From assembly GCA_947169005.1 (NCBI GenBank), contig CAMVOG010000001.1, positions 1-34,754 on the forward strand: a stretch of 34,754 nucleotides of DNA, given 5' to 3'. The position numbers and the translations under genes were made by a program. This document shows, piece after piece, positions 1 to 6,296 of the stretch. Under the pieces are notes generated by a model. That model saw only the letters and a list, made by a program, of their open reading frames with translations. It was not told the origin of the DNA and ran no database searches. How positions within the stretch are numbered: position 1 is the first letter of the stretch; each line of letters opens with the position of its first letter. Source of the stretch: an uncultured Clostridia bacterium. GTDB lineage: Bacteria > Bacillota > Clostridia > Oscillospirales > Oscillospiraceae.

Positions 1-72
1 TACGCGCAGCGCTTCGTCCAGAAGCGCCTCGTCCAGCTCGTTCATGCTGTCAAACAGGTCCTTTCCCGTCAT
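1..72 (-). CDS. Partial N-terminus of a probable anti-sigma factor
   Basis: Only the first 24 codons are in the window, beginning MTGKDLFDSMNELDEALLDE. The ATG (72-70) overlaps the TGA of the sigma-factor gene (71-69) as an ATGA junction, and an AAGGAGGG ribosome-binding site lies about 10 bases upstream inside the sigma gene. An acidic, short N-terminus directly coupled to an ECF sigma gene is typical of the membrane anti-sigma partner in Clostridia, so translational coupling with the sigma factor is inferred. No domain can be verified because the gene runs off the edge. Confidence 0.6.
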   Translation of the reverse strand, partial: MTGKDLFDSMNELDEALLDEALRV

Positions 73-623
73 AAGGAAAATCCCTCCTTTTCCAGATAGC
101 TCCGCAGCTTGTTCCGGCTGCGGAAGAGGCTGCTTTTCGCCTTGCTTTCGCTGAGCCCCAGGGCGGCGGCCGCCTCCCGCAGGCTCTCGCAGAGGAAGTA
201 GCGGCGGGCGAAGAGGGCCCGGTCCGTCTCCGGCAGGGTCCGCAGAAAGGCGCTGAGGGTCCGGCCCAGCTCCCGGGCCTCAAAGACCCGGTCCGCCAGC
301 GGGTCCGGCACGCAGGCGTCCAGCTCCGCCGTCCACTCGGTCAGCGCGGCGCTCCGCTTCTCCGCCCCGGCCCGTTCCAGGCGGCCCAGGGCCAGGTTGC
401 GGCAGACCTTCGCCAGCCAGGGGAAGAAGCGGGCGGGACGCTGGGGCGGGATATGCTCCCAGGCCCGCAGATAGGTGTCGTTCTCACACTCCTCCGCGTC
501 CTCCGGGCTTTTCACGATATTTTCCGCCAGCCGCCGCAGGCGCGGGCCATAGGCCTCCCGCGTCCGGGCCACGGCCTCCTCGTCCCGCCGCCAATACAGC
601 TCGATGATGGCGCTGTCCTCCAT
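69..623 (-). CDS. ECF-type RNA polymerase sigma factor (sigma-70 family)
   Basis: 184 residues, the usual ECF size. Residues 1-85 form the sigma2-like part, with YLRAWEHIPPQ followed by FPWLAKVCRNLALGRLER, the core-binding and -10-recognition region. Residues 125-180 form sigma4, a helix-turn-helix with LPETDRALFARRYF and LSESKAKSSLFRSRNKL. It would direct RNA polymerase to a small regulon and is presumably held inactive by the product of the overlapping downstream gene. The ATG at 623 is preceded by GGAAAGGAGG. An ECF-like promoter sits just upstream, suggesting autoregulation. The family assignment is secure; the stimulus and regulon cannot be read from sequence. Confidence 0.93.
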   Translation of the reverse strand: MEDSAIIELYWRRDEEAVARTREAYGPRLRRLAENIVKSPEDAEECENDTYLRAWEHIPPQRPARFFPWLAKVCRNLALGRLERAGAEKRSAALTEWTAELDACVPDPLADRVFEARELGRTLSAFLRTLPETDRALFARRYFLCESLREAAAALGLSESKAKSSLFRSRNKLRSYLEKEGFSL

Positions 624-658
624 GCCGTCGCCTCCTTTCCTTTGAGGTCCCTCACCCT

Positions 659-688
659 ATAAGACAGAAAAACGGGGCCAAAGGTTGC
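659..688 (-). promoter_or_regulatory. Probable ECF-sigma autoregulatory promoter
   Basis: On the minus strand, GCAACC (688-683) and GTCTTAT (665-659) are separated by 17 bases, 36 bases before the sigma-factor ATG. The AAC core of the -35 and the GTC-type -10 at this spacing match the general form of ECF-dependent promoters and do not resemble a housekeeping TTGACA/TATAAT pair. Autoregulation is inferred. Confidence 0.5.
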
Positions 689-736
689 GCGGAAAAGGGA
701 AAAAAGAAAAGAGCGCCTCTCTGCGACTAAAAATAG

Positions 737-765
737 TTGCAAAGAGGCGATTCACGTGGTACACT
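737..765 (+). promoter_or_regulatory. Housekeeping promoter of hicAB
   Basis: TTGCAA (737-742) and TACACT (760-765) are 17 bases apart, ending 18 bases before the hicA ATG. The spacing and bases fit a sigma-A promoter, and the short leader fits an autoregulated toxin-antitoxin unit. Confidence 0.6.
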
Positions 766-783
766 GTATTGGGAGTGATCGAA

Positions 784-1038
784 ATGGGCCAAAAAGAAAA
801 GCTGATCCGGAGGCTCTTGTCCGGCCCAAAGGATTTTACCTTTGAGGAGGCAGAAGAACTCTTGGGCTATTTCGGATACGCCCGATCCAACAAAGGAAAA
901 ACCAGCGGCTCGCGCGTGATGTTTGTTGGACAGGACCTTGCGCCGATCTTGCTGCACAAGCCGCATCCGCGCAAGGAGCTGTTGGATTATCAACTCAAGC
1001 AGTTGATCGATATTCTGACGGAGGAGGGACTGCTTTGA
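784..1038 (+). CDS. hicA: HicA-family mRNA interferase toxin
   Basis: 84 residues, the small dsRBD-like fold typical of HicA toxins, which cleave mRNA. The middle holds GKTSGSRVMFV and LLHKPHPRKEL, matching the two core HicA strands. In classical HicA the first motif is G-S-H with a catalytic His; here that position is Arg (GSR), while the His residues of LHKPHP are kept. This GSR form appears to be a clostridial subtype, so activity cannot be assumed. The ATG at 784 is chosen over longer reading because GGGAG (771-775) is 8 bases upstream. Its TGA overlaps the TTG start of the antitoxin gene, so the two are translationally coupled, with the toxin first as usual for hicAB. Confidence 0.85.
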   Translation: MGQKEKLIRRLLSGPKDFTFEEAEELLGYFGYARSNKGKTSGSRVMFVGQDLAPILLHKPHPRKELLDYQLKQLIDILTEEGLL

Positions 1039-1373
1039 ACAACACGATGGAATATAAGGGCTACCTCGGCAGCGTTGAATTTTCCGAGGAAGACGCCCTG
1101 TTTTATGGGAAAGTATTGGGTGTTCGCGCCTTGATCTCCTATGAGGGGCAGACGGCGCGGGAGCTGCTGGAGGACTTTCACGGCGCGGTGGACGATTATT
1201 TAGCCCTTTGCGCCGAAACCGGGACGGAGCCGGAGCGGGCCTACAAGGGCAGCTTTAATGTGCGTGTATCGCCAGAGCTTCATCGGGCCGCGGCCCGTTA
1301 TGCCGCCGCGCACCAGATGTCCCTGAACAGCTTTGTGGAAAGCGCTCTGCGTCAGTCCCTGTCCGCGCAGTAA
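1035..1373 (+). CDS. hicB: HicB-family antitoxin with C-terminal ribbon-helix-helix
   Basis: 112 residues. The N-terminal half (YKGYLGSVEFSEEDALFYGKV, ISYEGQTARELLEDFHGAVDDYL) is the HicB RNase-H-like domain that masks the toxin. The C-terminus (FNVRVSPELHRAAARYAA, SLNSFVESALRQSL) is an Arc/HicB ribbon-helix-helix that would bind the operon's own promoter. Start choice: a TTG at 1035 lies 7 bases after AGGAGG (1022-1027), whereas the first ATG (1047) is 19 bases away, so the TTG is preferred. It overlaps the hicA stop. The pair probably stabilises this locus or serves as a stress or phage-response module. Confidence 0.9.
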   Translation: MNNTMEYKGYLGSVEFSEEDALFYGKVLGVRALISYEGQTARELLEDFHGAVDDYLALCAETGTEPERAYKGSFNVRVSPELHRAAARYAAAHQMSLNSFVESALRQSLSAQ

Positions 1374-1388
1374 GCGGGAAAATGAATC

Positions 1389-1421
1389 GCCGCCCCGGTT
1401 TCGTTCCGGGGCGGCAATTAT
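1389..1421. terminator. Bidirectional terminator between hicB and cinA
   Basis: A perfect 10-bp stem GCCGCCCCGG / CCGGGGCGGC (1389-1398, 1406-1415) with loop TTTCGTT is followed by AATTATTTATT. It sits between convergent genes, and the minus strand also has an AT-rich tail, so it may serve both. Confidence 0.75.
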
Positions 1422-2666
1422 TTATTCATTATCCCGCAGCCATCTGAGCAGCATATCAAAGGCGTGGTGGGCGGCGACGGTGCGCACCCGCTCCCGCTCC
1501 TTCCCGCAGCTCGTCCGGCGGCAGAGGGTGCCCGTCGGGGTGGCGAGGGCCACGTAGACGGTGCCCACCTCGTTGCCCCGCTCGTCCCGGTCCGGCCCGG
1601 CGACGCCCGTGGTGCTGAGGGCGAAGTCCGTGCCCAGGAGCTTTCGCGCTCCCTCGGCCATGGCCCGGGCCACGGGCTCCGAGACCGCGCCGTATTCGTC
1701 CAAAAGCGCCTGCGGCACCCCCAGGACTCCGGCCTTCACCTCGCTCCAGTAGGAGACGACGCCGCCCTTGAAAACGGCGGAGGCGCCGGGGATATCCGTC
1801 ATCCGCTTGGCGATGAGGCCCCCGGTGCAGGACTCGGCGGAGCAGAGGGTAAGGCCCCGCGCCTTCAAAAGCGGGAAGCAGGCGGCCTCCAGGCTCTCTA
1901 CGTCCAGGCCGTAGATCACGTCCCCCACGGCGGCGCGTACCTTTTCCAGCACCGGGGCCATGAGGGCCTCCGCCTCCGCCGTGCTTCCGGCCTTGGCCGT
2001 CACGCGCAGGCGGACCTCCCCGGTCTTGGCGTAGGGGGCCAGGGTGGGGTTTTCCAGGCTGTCCATCAGCTCCCGCAGACGTGCCTCCACGGCGCTCTCC
2101 CCCATGCCGAAGATCATGATATTGTGAGAATAAAGCCGCTCCTCCGACAGGGCCCGCAGATAGGGCACTGCGGAGAGCCGCAGCATGGCCCGCAGCTCCA
2201 CCGGGGGGCCGGGCAGCATGAGCACGCGGACCCCCTCCGCCTCAAAGGCGCAGCCGGGGGCCGTACCGCAGGAGTTTTCAAAGACGGTGCAGCCCTCGGG
2301 CAGCTCCGCCTGGCGCAGATTGTTTTCCGTCATCTCCCGGCCCATATCCCGGAAGCGGGCGCGGATCTTCTCCGCCTCCTCCGGGTGAAAAACGAGCTTT
2401 TTCCCGAAGGCCGCGGCCAGGGTCTGCTTGGTCAGGTCGTCGGTGGTAGGCCCCAGGCCCCCGGAGGTAATGAGAATGTCAGCCCGGCTCCGGGCGATCT
2501 CCACCGCCGCCCGCAGGCGGGCGGGATTGTCCCCCACCACCGTGTGGTAATAGGTGTCGATGCCCAGCTCGGACAGGGCGGCGGCGATGTCCGCCGCGTC
2601 CGTATTCACGATGTTGCCCAGAAGGATCTCCGTCCCCACGGACAGGATCTCCGCCGTGTGCTTCAT
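1422..2666 (-). CDS. cinA: CinA, nicotinamide-nucleotide amidase / competence-damage protein
   Basis: 414 residues, the normal two-domain length. Residues 1-170 are the MoaB/MogA-like (COG1058) domain, with SVGTEILLGNIVNTDA and ITSGGLGPTTDDLT. Residues 255-414 are the CinA amidase domain with AESCTGGLIAKR, where the Ser of the SCTGG motif is the family nucleophile, followed by VVSYWSEVKAGVLGV and STTGVAGPDR. The family deamidates nicotinamide mononucleotide for pyridine-nucleotide salvage; the N-terminal domain has ADP-ribose pyrophosphatase activity in characterised members. The ATG at 2666 follows GAGGAGGC. It lies 12 bases downstream of thiI, so the two genes form an operon. Confidence 0.96.
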   Translation of the reverse strand: MKHTAEILSVGTEILLGNIVNTDAADIAAALSELGIDTYYHTVVGDNPARLRAAVEIARSRADILITSGGLGPTTDDLTKQTLAAAFGKKLVFHPEEAEKIRARFRDMGREMTENNLRQAELPEGCTVFENSCGTAPGCAFEAEGVRVLMLPGPPVELRAMLRLSAVPYLRALSEERLYSHNIMIFGMGESAVEARLRELMDSLENPTLAPYAKTGEVRLRVTAKAGSTAEAEALMAPVLEKVRAAVGDVIYGLDVESLEAACFPLLKARGLTLCSAESCTGGLIAKRMTDIPGASAVFKGGVVSYWSEVKAGVLGVPQALLDEYGAVSEPVARAMAEGARKLLGTDFALSTTGVAGPDRDERGNEVGTVYVALATPTGTLCRRTSCGKERERVRTVAAHHAFDMLLRWLRDNE

Positions 2667-2678
2667 GGCCGTGCCTCC

Positions 2679-3848
2679 TCAGAAAATTTTGATATGCTCC
2701 ACGCCCTTCACGGCCTCCTCGATGAGGGCCGCGCAGTCCAGAGCCTTTTCCGCCTCCTCCACCTCGGCCAGATTGGGCTTCGTGCGGGGGCGGCGGGGGG
2801 TAAAGACGGTGCAGCAGTCCTCATAGGGCAGGATGGAGGTGTCGAAGGTGCCGATGCGCCGGGCGACGGTGACGATCTCCTCCTTATCCATGCCGATGAG
2901 GGGGCGCAGCACGGGCAGGCTCAGCCCCGCCCCGGTGACGGCCAGGGCCTGCATGGTCTGGCTGGCCACCTGGCCCAGATTCTCCCCGGTGATGAGGGCG
3001 CCGCAGCCGTTGTCCAGGGCCAGGCGCTCGGAAATCTTCATCATAAAGCGGCGCATGATGACAGTGAACAGCTCCTCGGGGCACTTCTCCCGAATTTCCT
3101 CCTGGATGTGGGTGAAGGGCACCACCGCCACGGTCATGCGCCCGCACCAGTCGGTGAGCTCCTTCGCCAGGTCCAGCACCTTCTGCTTCGCCAGCTCGGA
3201 GGTGTAGGGGAAGGAGAAGAAGTGGACGGGCAGCACCACCACGCCCCGCTTGGCCATCATCCAGGTAGACACGGGGCTGTCGATACCGCCGGAAAGCAGG
3301 CTCACGGCCTTGCCGCCCACGCCCACGGGCAGACCGCCCGCGGCGGGCACGGCGTTGGCGTGAACGTAGGCCGCGTAGTCGCGCACCTCCACGTTCACGA
3401 TCAGCTCCGGCTCGTGCATATCCGCTTTAAGGTGGGGAAAGGCGTCGTGCAGCTCGCCGCCCACGTACTGGGAGAGGGCGATGCTGCTCATGGGAAAGGT
3501 CTTGTCCGAGCGCTTGGACTCCACCTTGAAGCTCTTTGCCGCCAGCAGCCGGTCCCGCAGATACTCCTTGGCCGTGGCTAAAATGGCGTCCTTGTCCTTC
3601 TCACAGGCGGCGGCCCGGGCCAGGGCGATGACGCCAAAGGTCTTTTTCATGGCCTCCTCGGCGGCGTCCATGTCGATGCCGTCCTCCAGGGGCTCGGCGT
3701 AGATGGTGGACTGCACCGAATACACCCGGAAGCGCCCGATGCGCGCCAGCCGCCGGTTGACGTTGGCGATGAGCTTCTGCTCGAAATACTTGCGGTTCAG
3801 TCCCTTGAGGACGATCTCGCCCTGCTTGAGTAGTAAAATGTCGTTCAT
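2679..3848 (-). CDS. thiI: ThiI, tRNA 4-thiouridine synthase
   Basis: 389 residues: a ferredoxin-like plus THUMP region (about 1-165) that binds tRNA, then a PP-loop ATPase with SGGIDSP at 186-192. It lacks the C-terminal rhodanese domain of the enterobacterial enzyme, as is usual in Firmicutes. ITGENLGQVASQT and the DCCTVFTP motif near 345 are the family's conserved C-terminal elements, the latter carrying the cysteine used in sulfur transfer. It adenylates U8 of tRNA and exchanges oxygen for sulfur, using a cysteine desulfurase as donor; no desulfurase gene is visible next to it here. The ATG at 3848 is preceded by GGAG at 7 bases. Confidence 0.96.
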   Translation of the reverse strand: MNDILLLKQGEIVLKGLNRKYFEQKLIANVNRRLARIGRFRVYSVQSTIYAEPLEDGIDMDAAEEAMKKTFGVIALARAAACEKDKDAILATAKEYLRDRLLAAKSFKVESKRSDKTFPMSSIALSQYVGGELHDAFPHLKADMHEPELIVNVEVRDYAAYVHANAVPAAGGLPVGVGGKAVSLLSGGIDSPVSTWMMAKRGVVVLPVHFFSFPYTSELAKQKVLDLAKELTDWCGRMTVAVVPFTHIQEEIREKCPEELFTVIMRRFMMKISERLALDNGCGALITGENLGQVASQTMQALAVTGAGLSLPVLRPLIGMDKEEIVTVARRIGTFDTSILPYEDCCTVFTPRRPRTKPNLAEVEEAEKALDCAALIEEAVKGVEHIKIF

Positions 3849-3868
3849 GTGTGGGCTCCAGTCTGTAG

Positions 3869-3897
3869 TCTATAGTTTTTAGCTATTTTACTCCCAA
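3869..3897 (-). promoter_or_regulatory. Promoter of the thiI-cinA operon
   Basis: On the minus strand TTGGGA (3897-3892) and TATAGA (3874-3869) are 17 bases apart, ending 20 bases before the thiI ATG. Spacing and position fit a housekeeping promoter. Confidence 0.55.
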
Positions 3898-3930
3898 ACG
3901 GGGCTGAACGCAAGAGAAAAAGGCGGGGGA

Positions 3931-3968
3931 AAACGCCCCACGGACCGCAATTGGGTCGTGGGGCGTTT
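3931..3968. terminator. Strong stem-loop upstream of thiI
   Basis: AAACGCCCCACG (3931-3942) pairs perfectly with CGTGGGGCGTTT (3957-3968), and GACC/GGTC extends the stem inwards to 16 bp. On the minus strand a T-containing tail (GTTTTCC...CCTTTTTC) follows, so it probably ends transcription arriving from the genes at 4179-5713 before thiI begins. Confidence 0.6.
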
Positions 3969-4017
3969 GGCGTATAAATAATTAATCATCTGCATATCGG
4001 TTTTGGCCAGCATGGTC

Positions 4018-4126
4018 GTAGGGGCGGCCTTTGGCCGCCTGCGTCCGCAGGACGCCAGCGCCGCCAGGCGCTGGAAATGAGCTTGCCGCGCCGAACCGCC
4101 GGCGGGCGCCCAAAGGGCGCCCCTAC
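4018..4126. repeat. GTAGGGGC-bounded palindromic repeat unit
   Basis: A 109-bp unit begins GTAGGGGC (4018-4025) and ends with its inverse GCCCCTAC (4119-4126). Inside are several hairpins: GGCGGCC/GGCCGCC, CAGCGCC/AGGCGCTG and GGGCGCCC/GGGCGCCC. Related GTAGGGGC units occur at 31302 and 31534. It has no coding capacity and looks like a small interspersed repeat of the MITE or REP kind. Confidence 0.65.
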
Positions 4127-4178
4127 GGGTTGGCGCGTTTTTTGAGCTTTGCTGAGTATACCCGATACGCAATTTAAA

Positions 4179-4250
4179 TCATTTGCCTTTCTCAATCTCC
4201 ACACAGTAATCGCGAATATGGGCAAGCCTTTGTCTGTCACGCGGCAGCAT
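4179..4250 (-). pseudogene. Truncated DUF86/HepT-like toxin N-terminus
   Basis: A 23-codon reading frame, MLPRDRQRLAHIRDYCVEIE plus three residues and TGA, begins after a purine-rich AAAGGGTGA. The sequence resembles the first helix of DUF86/HepT RNase-like proteins (typically R-x-R-L-x-H-I-x-D-Y-C). The rest of the gene, including the catalytic Rx4-6H motif, is absent; the palindromic repeat unit lies 50 bases beyond the stop. No nucleotidyltransferase (MntA) partner is visible. It is probably a decayed toxin-antitoxin relic. The match covers few residues, so the call is tentative. Confidence 0.4.
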
Positions 4251-4359
4251 AGAGCTTCACCCTTTCCGCGTATAATATAAACGATCTTACGGAAATAATC
4301 TACGGAAAAAAGCCAGTAGCCTGCGCTTCACAAATGTGGATAATGATAGATTTGGAGAA

Positions 4360-5205
4360 TTATGATCCAAGATTGATCCACAAAGCGGGGCGAACGCCGA
4401 CGCAAGGGTCGTAGACAACGTCGATGTTGCCCTCGACGCCGCCGTCTGGACCGACATACGCAGCAGTGAGGGAATAGACGCCGGGCGACCGCAGCCACCA
4501 CCTGCACGTGCCGTTGTAATCACTGATGTTAAAGCGCCCCTGCGCTATCGCATATTCTGTCGGCCAGCACTGCCGCTCCTCCTCATTCGACGCATAATAA
4601 TTCAGCGCCTCCGGGATGCTCAGTAGGAAGATTTTGTCGTTGACATCGTTGCCAGGGTCGGTATCCCACAGTGGGTTTTTATCCGCCGTCACCGTCACCG
4701 TCACCGTCGGGATCCTCGCCTGCTCCTCCGCTGTGAACGCCGCGTTCAGAAACTCGTCGTTCAGCCATTTGCGCAGCGAGCAAGTCTCCCAGGTCACAGC
4801 GGAATCGGAATGGTTATAACGCTGACAGTCCAGCGCATACCTGCTTACGACCAGCCCGCGGCTGCCATATCGCGCCAGCACCAGCCATTCGATCTTCTCC
4901 TTGCCGTTGGTACTATCGTTGTCCTGCTCGTAGTGCCCGAAGTGGATCACATCGCCGACCTGCGCGTCCGCATATTTTGCCGCTGCTTGTCCCGGTCCGC
5001 CCTTGGGAATAAGCGGTACAAGAACAAGGACTACGGCTGCGACGATCACGACAGCGGTAGCAATGATGCCGATCATTTTGTGACTCATTATGAAGGCAGA
5101 CTTGATTTCACTGCCATTATCATTCCCTGCGGCTAATACGCTGCCGCATTCAGGACAGACCTGAGACCCGTCAGGGATCTGTCTTCCGCATTTTCCGCAA
5201 TACAT
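4360..5205 (-). CDS. Zinc-ribbon, single-pass membrane protein with DUF6273 domain
   Basis: 281 residues. Residues 1-20 are a zinc ribbon (CGKC...CPEC). A hydrophobic helix near residues 43-67 (IIATAVVIVAAVVLVLVPL) anchors the protein with the ribbon in the cytoplasm. The remainder is a DUF6273 domain, recognised by GDVIHFGHYEQ, IEWLVLA, LRKWLNDEFLNAAFT and the end motif WWLRSPG...GVRPALWI. Its function is unknown; these proteins are common in gut Clostridia. A short GTCACC tandem repeat (4685-4705) encodes TVTVTVT. The ATG at 5205 follows AGGAGGTT. It is 55 bases downstream of another zinc-ribbon gene and probably cotranscribed with it. Confidence 0.85.
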   Translation of the reverse strand: MYCGKCGRQIPDGSQVCPECGSVLAAGNDNGSEIKSAFIMSHKMIGIIATAVVIVAAVVLVLVPLIPKGGPGQAAAKYADAQVGDVIHFGHYEQDNDSTNGKEKIEWLVLARYGSRGLVVSRYALDCQRYNHSDSAVTWETCSLRKWLNDEFLNAAFTAEEQARIPTVTVTVTADKNPLWDTDPGNDVNDKIFLLSIPEALNYYASNEEERQCWPTEYAIAQGRFNISDYNGTCRWWLRSPGVYSLTAAYVGPDGGVEGNIDVVYDPCVGVRPALWINLGS

Positions 5206-5260
5206 ATTTCTAACCTCCTATAAAGTACTCGGCATAGTTATAAGCCAACTATTTGCTCAT

Positions 5261-5713
5261 TCAATCTGTGGAGTCCCTCAATTTCGTTCCGCAGGAAACG
5301 CAAAAAACGGTTTTGCCGTCGTATGAAGCGCCGCACTGAGGGCAGGTTTTTATTTCATCCCGCTCCATCTTTGCCCCGCAGGATGCGCAAAACGCAGAGC
5401 CGTTCGGAACATCTTCTCCGCAATTGGGGCATTTGGAAAATCCTTTGATTTGCTTGATTTGTCCCCTGCAATCAGTTATCTGCGTGTTCAACAAGTTGAT
5501 TTCAGAAATCAAGTCGAATTCCTCTGAAGAGGGGTCATCTTTGTGAGTCGCATAGAAGTTTAAGCCGATCGTATAACAACACTCCTTAATTCTCTTTTCT
5601 TTTTCAGAAATGGCGACGTTCAGTTTCACAATCTCTGTCAAGTTTTTGGTCTGCTTTGCGGCGGATTGCCCAACATCTGTAATACTTTTTCCGACCTTTT
5701 CAAAGAAAGACAT
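5261..5713 (-). CDS. Zinc-ribbon protein with N-terminal coiled coil
   Basis: About 150 residues. The N-terminal 85 residues (FFEKVGKSITDVGQSAAKQTKN...) form an amphipathic helix and coiled coil. Three CxxC pairs follow, CPNC...CASC, CPQC and CVSC, forming two zinc-ribbon modules. The family is common in Firmicutes but has no established function. The ATG at 5713 is taken as start; an in-frame TTG at 5758 would add 15 residues but has no ribosome-binding site. GAGG lies 17 bases before the ATG, so the start is not certain. It probably forms an operon with the DUF6273 gene and is divergent from a small HTH regulator across a palindromic operator. Confidence 0.8.
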   Translation of the reverse strand: MSFFEKVGKSITDVGQSAAKQTKNLTEIVKLNVAISEKEKRIKECCYTIGLNFYATHKDDPSSEEFDLISEINLLNTQITDCRGQIKQIKGFSKCPNCGEDVPNGSAFCASCGAKMERDEIKTCPQCGASYDGKTVFCVSCGTKLRDSTD

Positions 5714-5756
5714 AAAGACATAATTATTATCCTCACTTCTAAAAAACCTGAATAAC

Positions 5757-5793
5757 AATAACTGATATCAGACAATAACCAATATCAGTTATT
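5757..5793. promoter_or_regulatory. Operator-like inverted repeats between divergent genes
   Basis: AATAACTGATAT (5757-5768) and its exact inverse ATATCAGTTATT (5782-5793) form a 12-bp inverted repeat with a 13-base spacer. The spacer holds a partial copy (AATAACCA), and ATAATCGGTTAT lies at about 5808-5819. Repeated related half-sites in a divergent intergenic gap next to a Cro/CI-type HTH gene suggest its binding sites. Confidence 0.6.
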
Positions 5794-5847
5794 AGTGCTA
5801 TACACCATAATCGGTTATGATGCAAGAGAGAATTGGAGTTGATTTCA

Positions 5848-6051
5848 ATGATTTCTTACGCACGATTATGGGAGACGATGAAAGATCGCGGGATCACGCA
5901 ATATGCTCTGATACACAAATACGGCGTCAGTCCGTCGCAGATCACACGCTTAAAGCGAAACGAAAGCGTCAGCACCCACACGATAGACGTGTTTTGCGGT
6001 ATTCTCCACTGCCGCGTGGAAGAGATCATGGAGCATATCGAAGAAAAATGA
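5848..6051 (+). CDS. Small Cro/CI-type (XRE) HTH regulator
   Basis: 67 residues, essentially one helix-turn-helix: YARLWETMKDRGITQYALIH, then YGVSPSQITRLKRNESVSTHTID with recognition helix SPSQITRLKRNE, then VFCGILHCRVEEIMEH. This is the short HTH_26-like XRE type common in Clostridia. The ATG at 5848 is 9 bases after TTGGAG. It is divergent from the zinc-ribbon pair with inverted repeats between, so autoregulation and control of those genes are likely. A strong terminator follows directly. Confidence 0.88.
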   Translation: MISYARLWETMKDRGITQYALIHKYGVSPSQITRLKRNESVSTHTIDVFCGILHCRVEEIMEHIEEK

Positions 6052-6091
6052 CCTCCGCCGCCCGATGGGGCCGCGGAGGTCAGATTTTTTC
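6050..6091 (+). terminator. Rho-independent terminator of the XRE gene
   Basis: GACCTCCGC (6050-6058) pairs with GCGGAGGTC (6073-6081), with further internal pairing of GCCC and GGGGC, followed by AGATTTTTTC. The stem starts at the stop codon. Confidence 0.88.
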
Positions 6092-6143
6092 GGCTTTATT
6101 GCCTCAACATTCCATTTTCAAAACCGATGCCTGTTGCGGTCTC

Positions 6144-6224
6144 CTGAGTACTGAGTACTGAGTCCTGAGTCCTGAGTGCTGGGTACTCCCCTGTTCCCTG
6201 TTCCCTGTTCCCTTGTTCCCTGTA
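6144..6224. repeat. Two adjacent heptamer tandem repeats
   Basis: Six copies of CTGAGT[A/C/G] or CTGGGTA run from 6144 to 6185. Directly after come five copies of CCCTGTT or close variants (6189-6224), one expanded to 8 bases. Both have a period of 7. They lie between a terminator and the antiporter promoter and encode nothing evident. Confidence 0.85.
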
Positions 6225-6233
6225 TTCTCCCTC

Positions 6234-6261
6234 TTGCATTTTCCCGGCACCCTGCTATAAT
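6234..6261 (+). promoter_or_regulatory. Promoter of the antiporter gene
   Basis: TTGCAT (6234-6239) and a perfect TATAAT (6256-6261) are 16 bases apart, 36 bases before the ATG at 6297. Confidence 0.7.
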
Positions 6262-6296
6262 AAGGCGTTGTTCATATTAGAAAGAAGGCATTTTTC

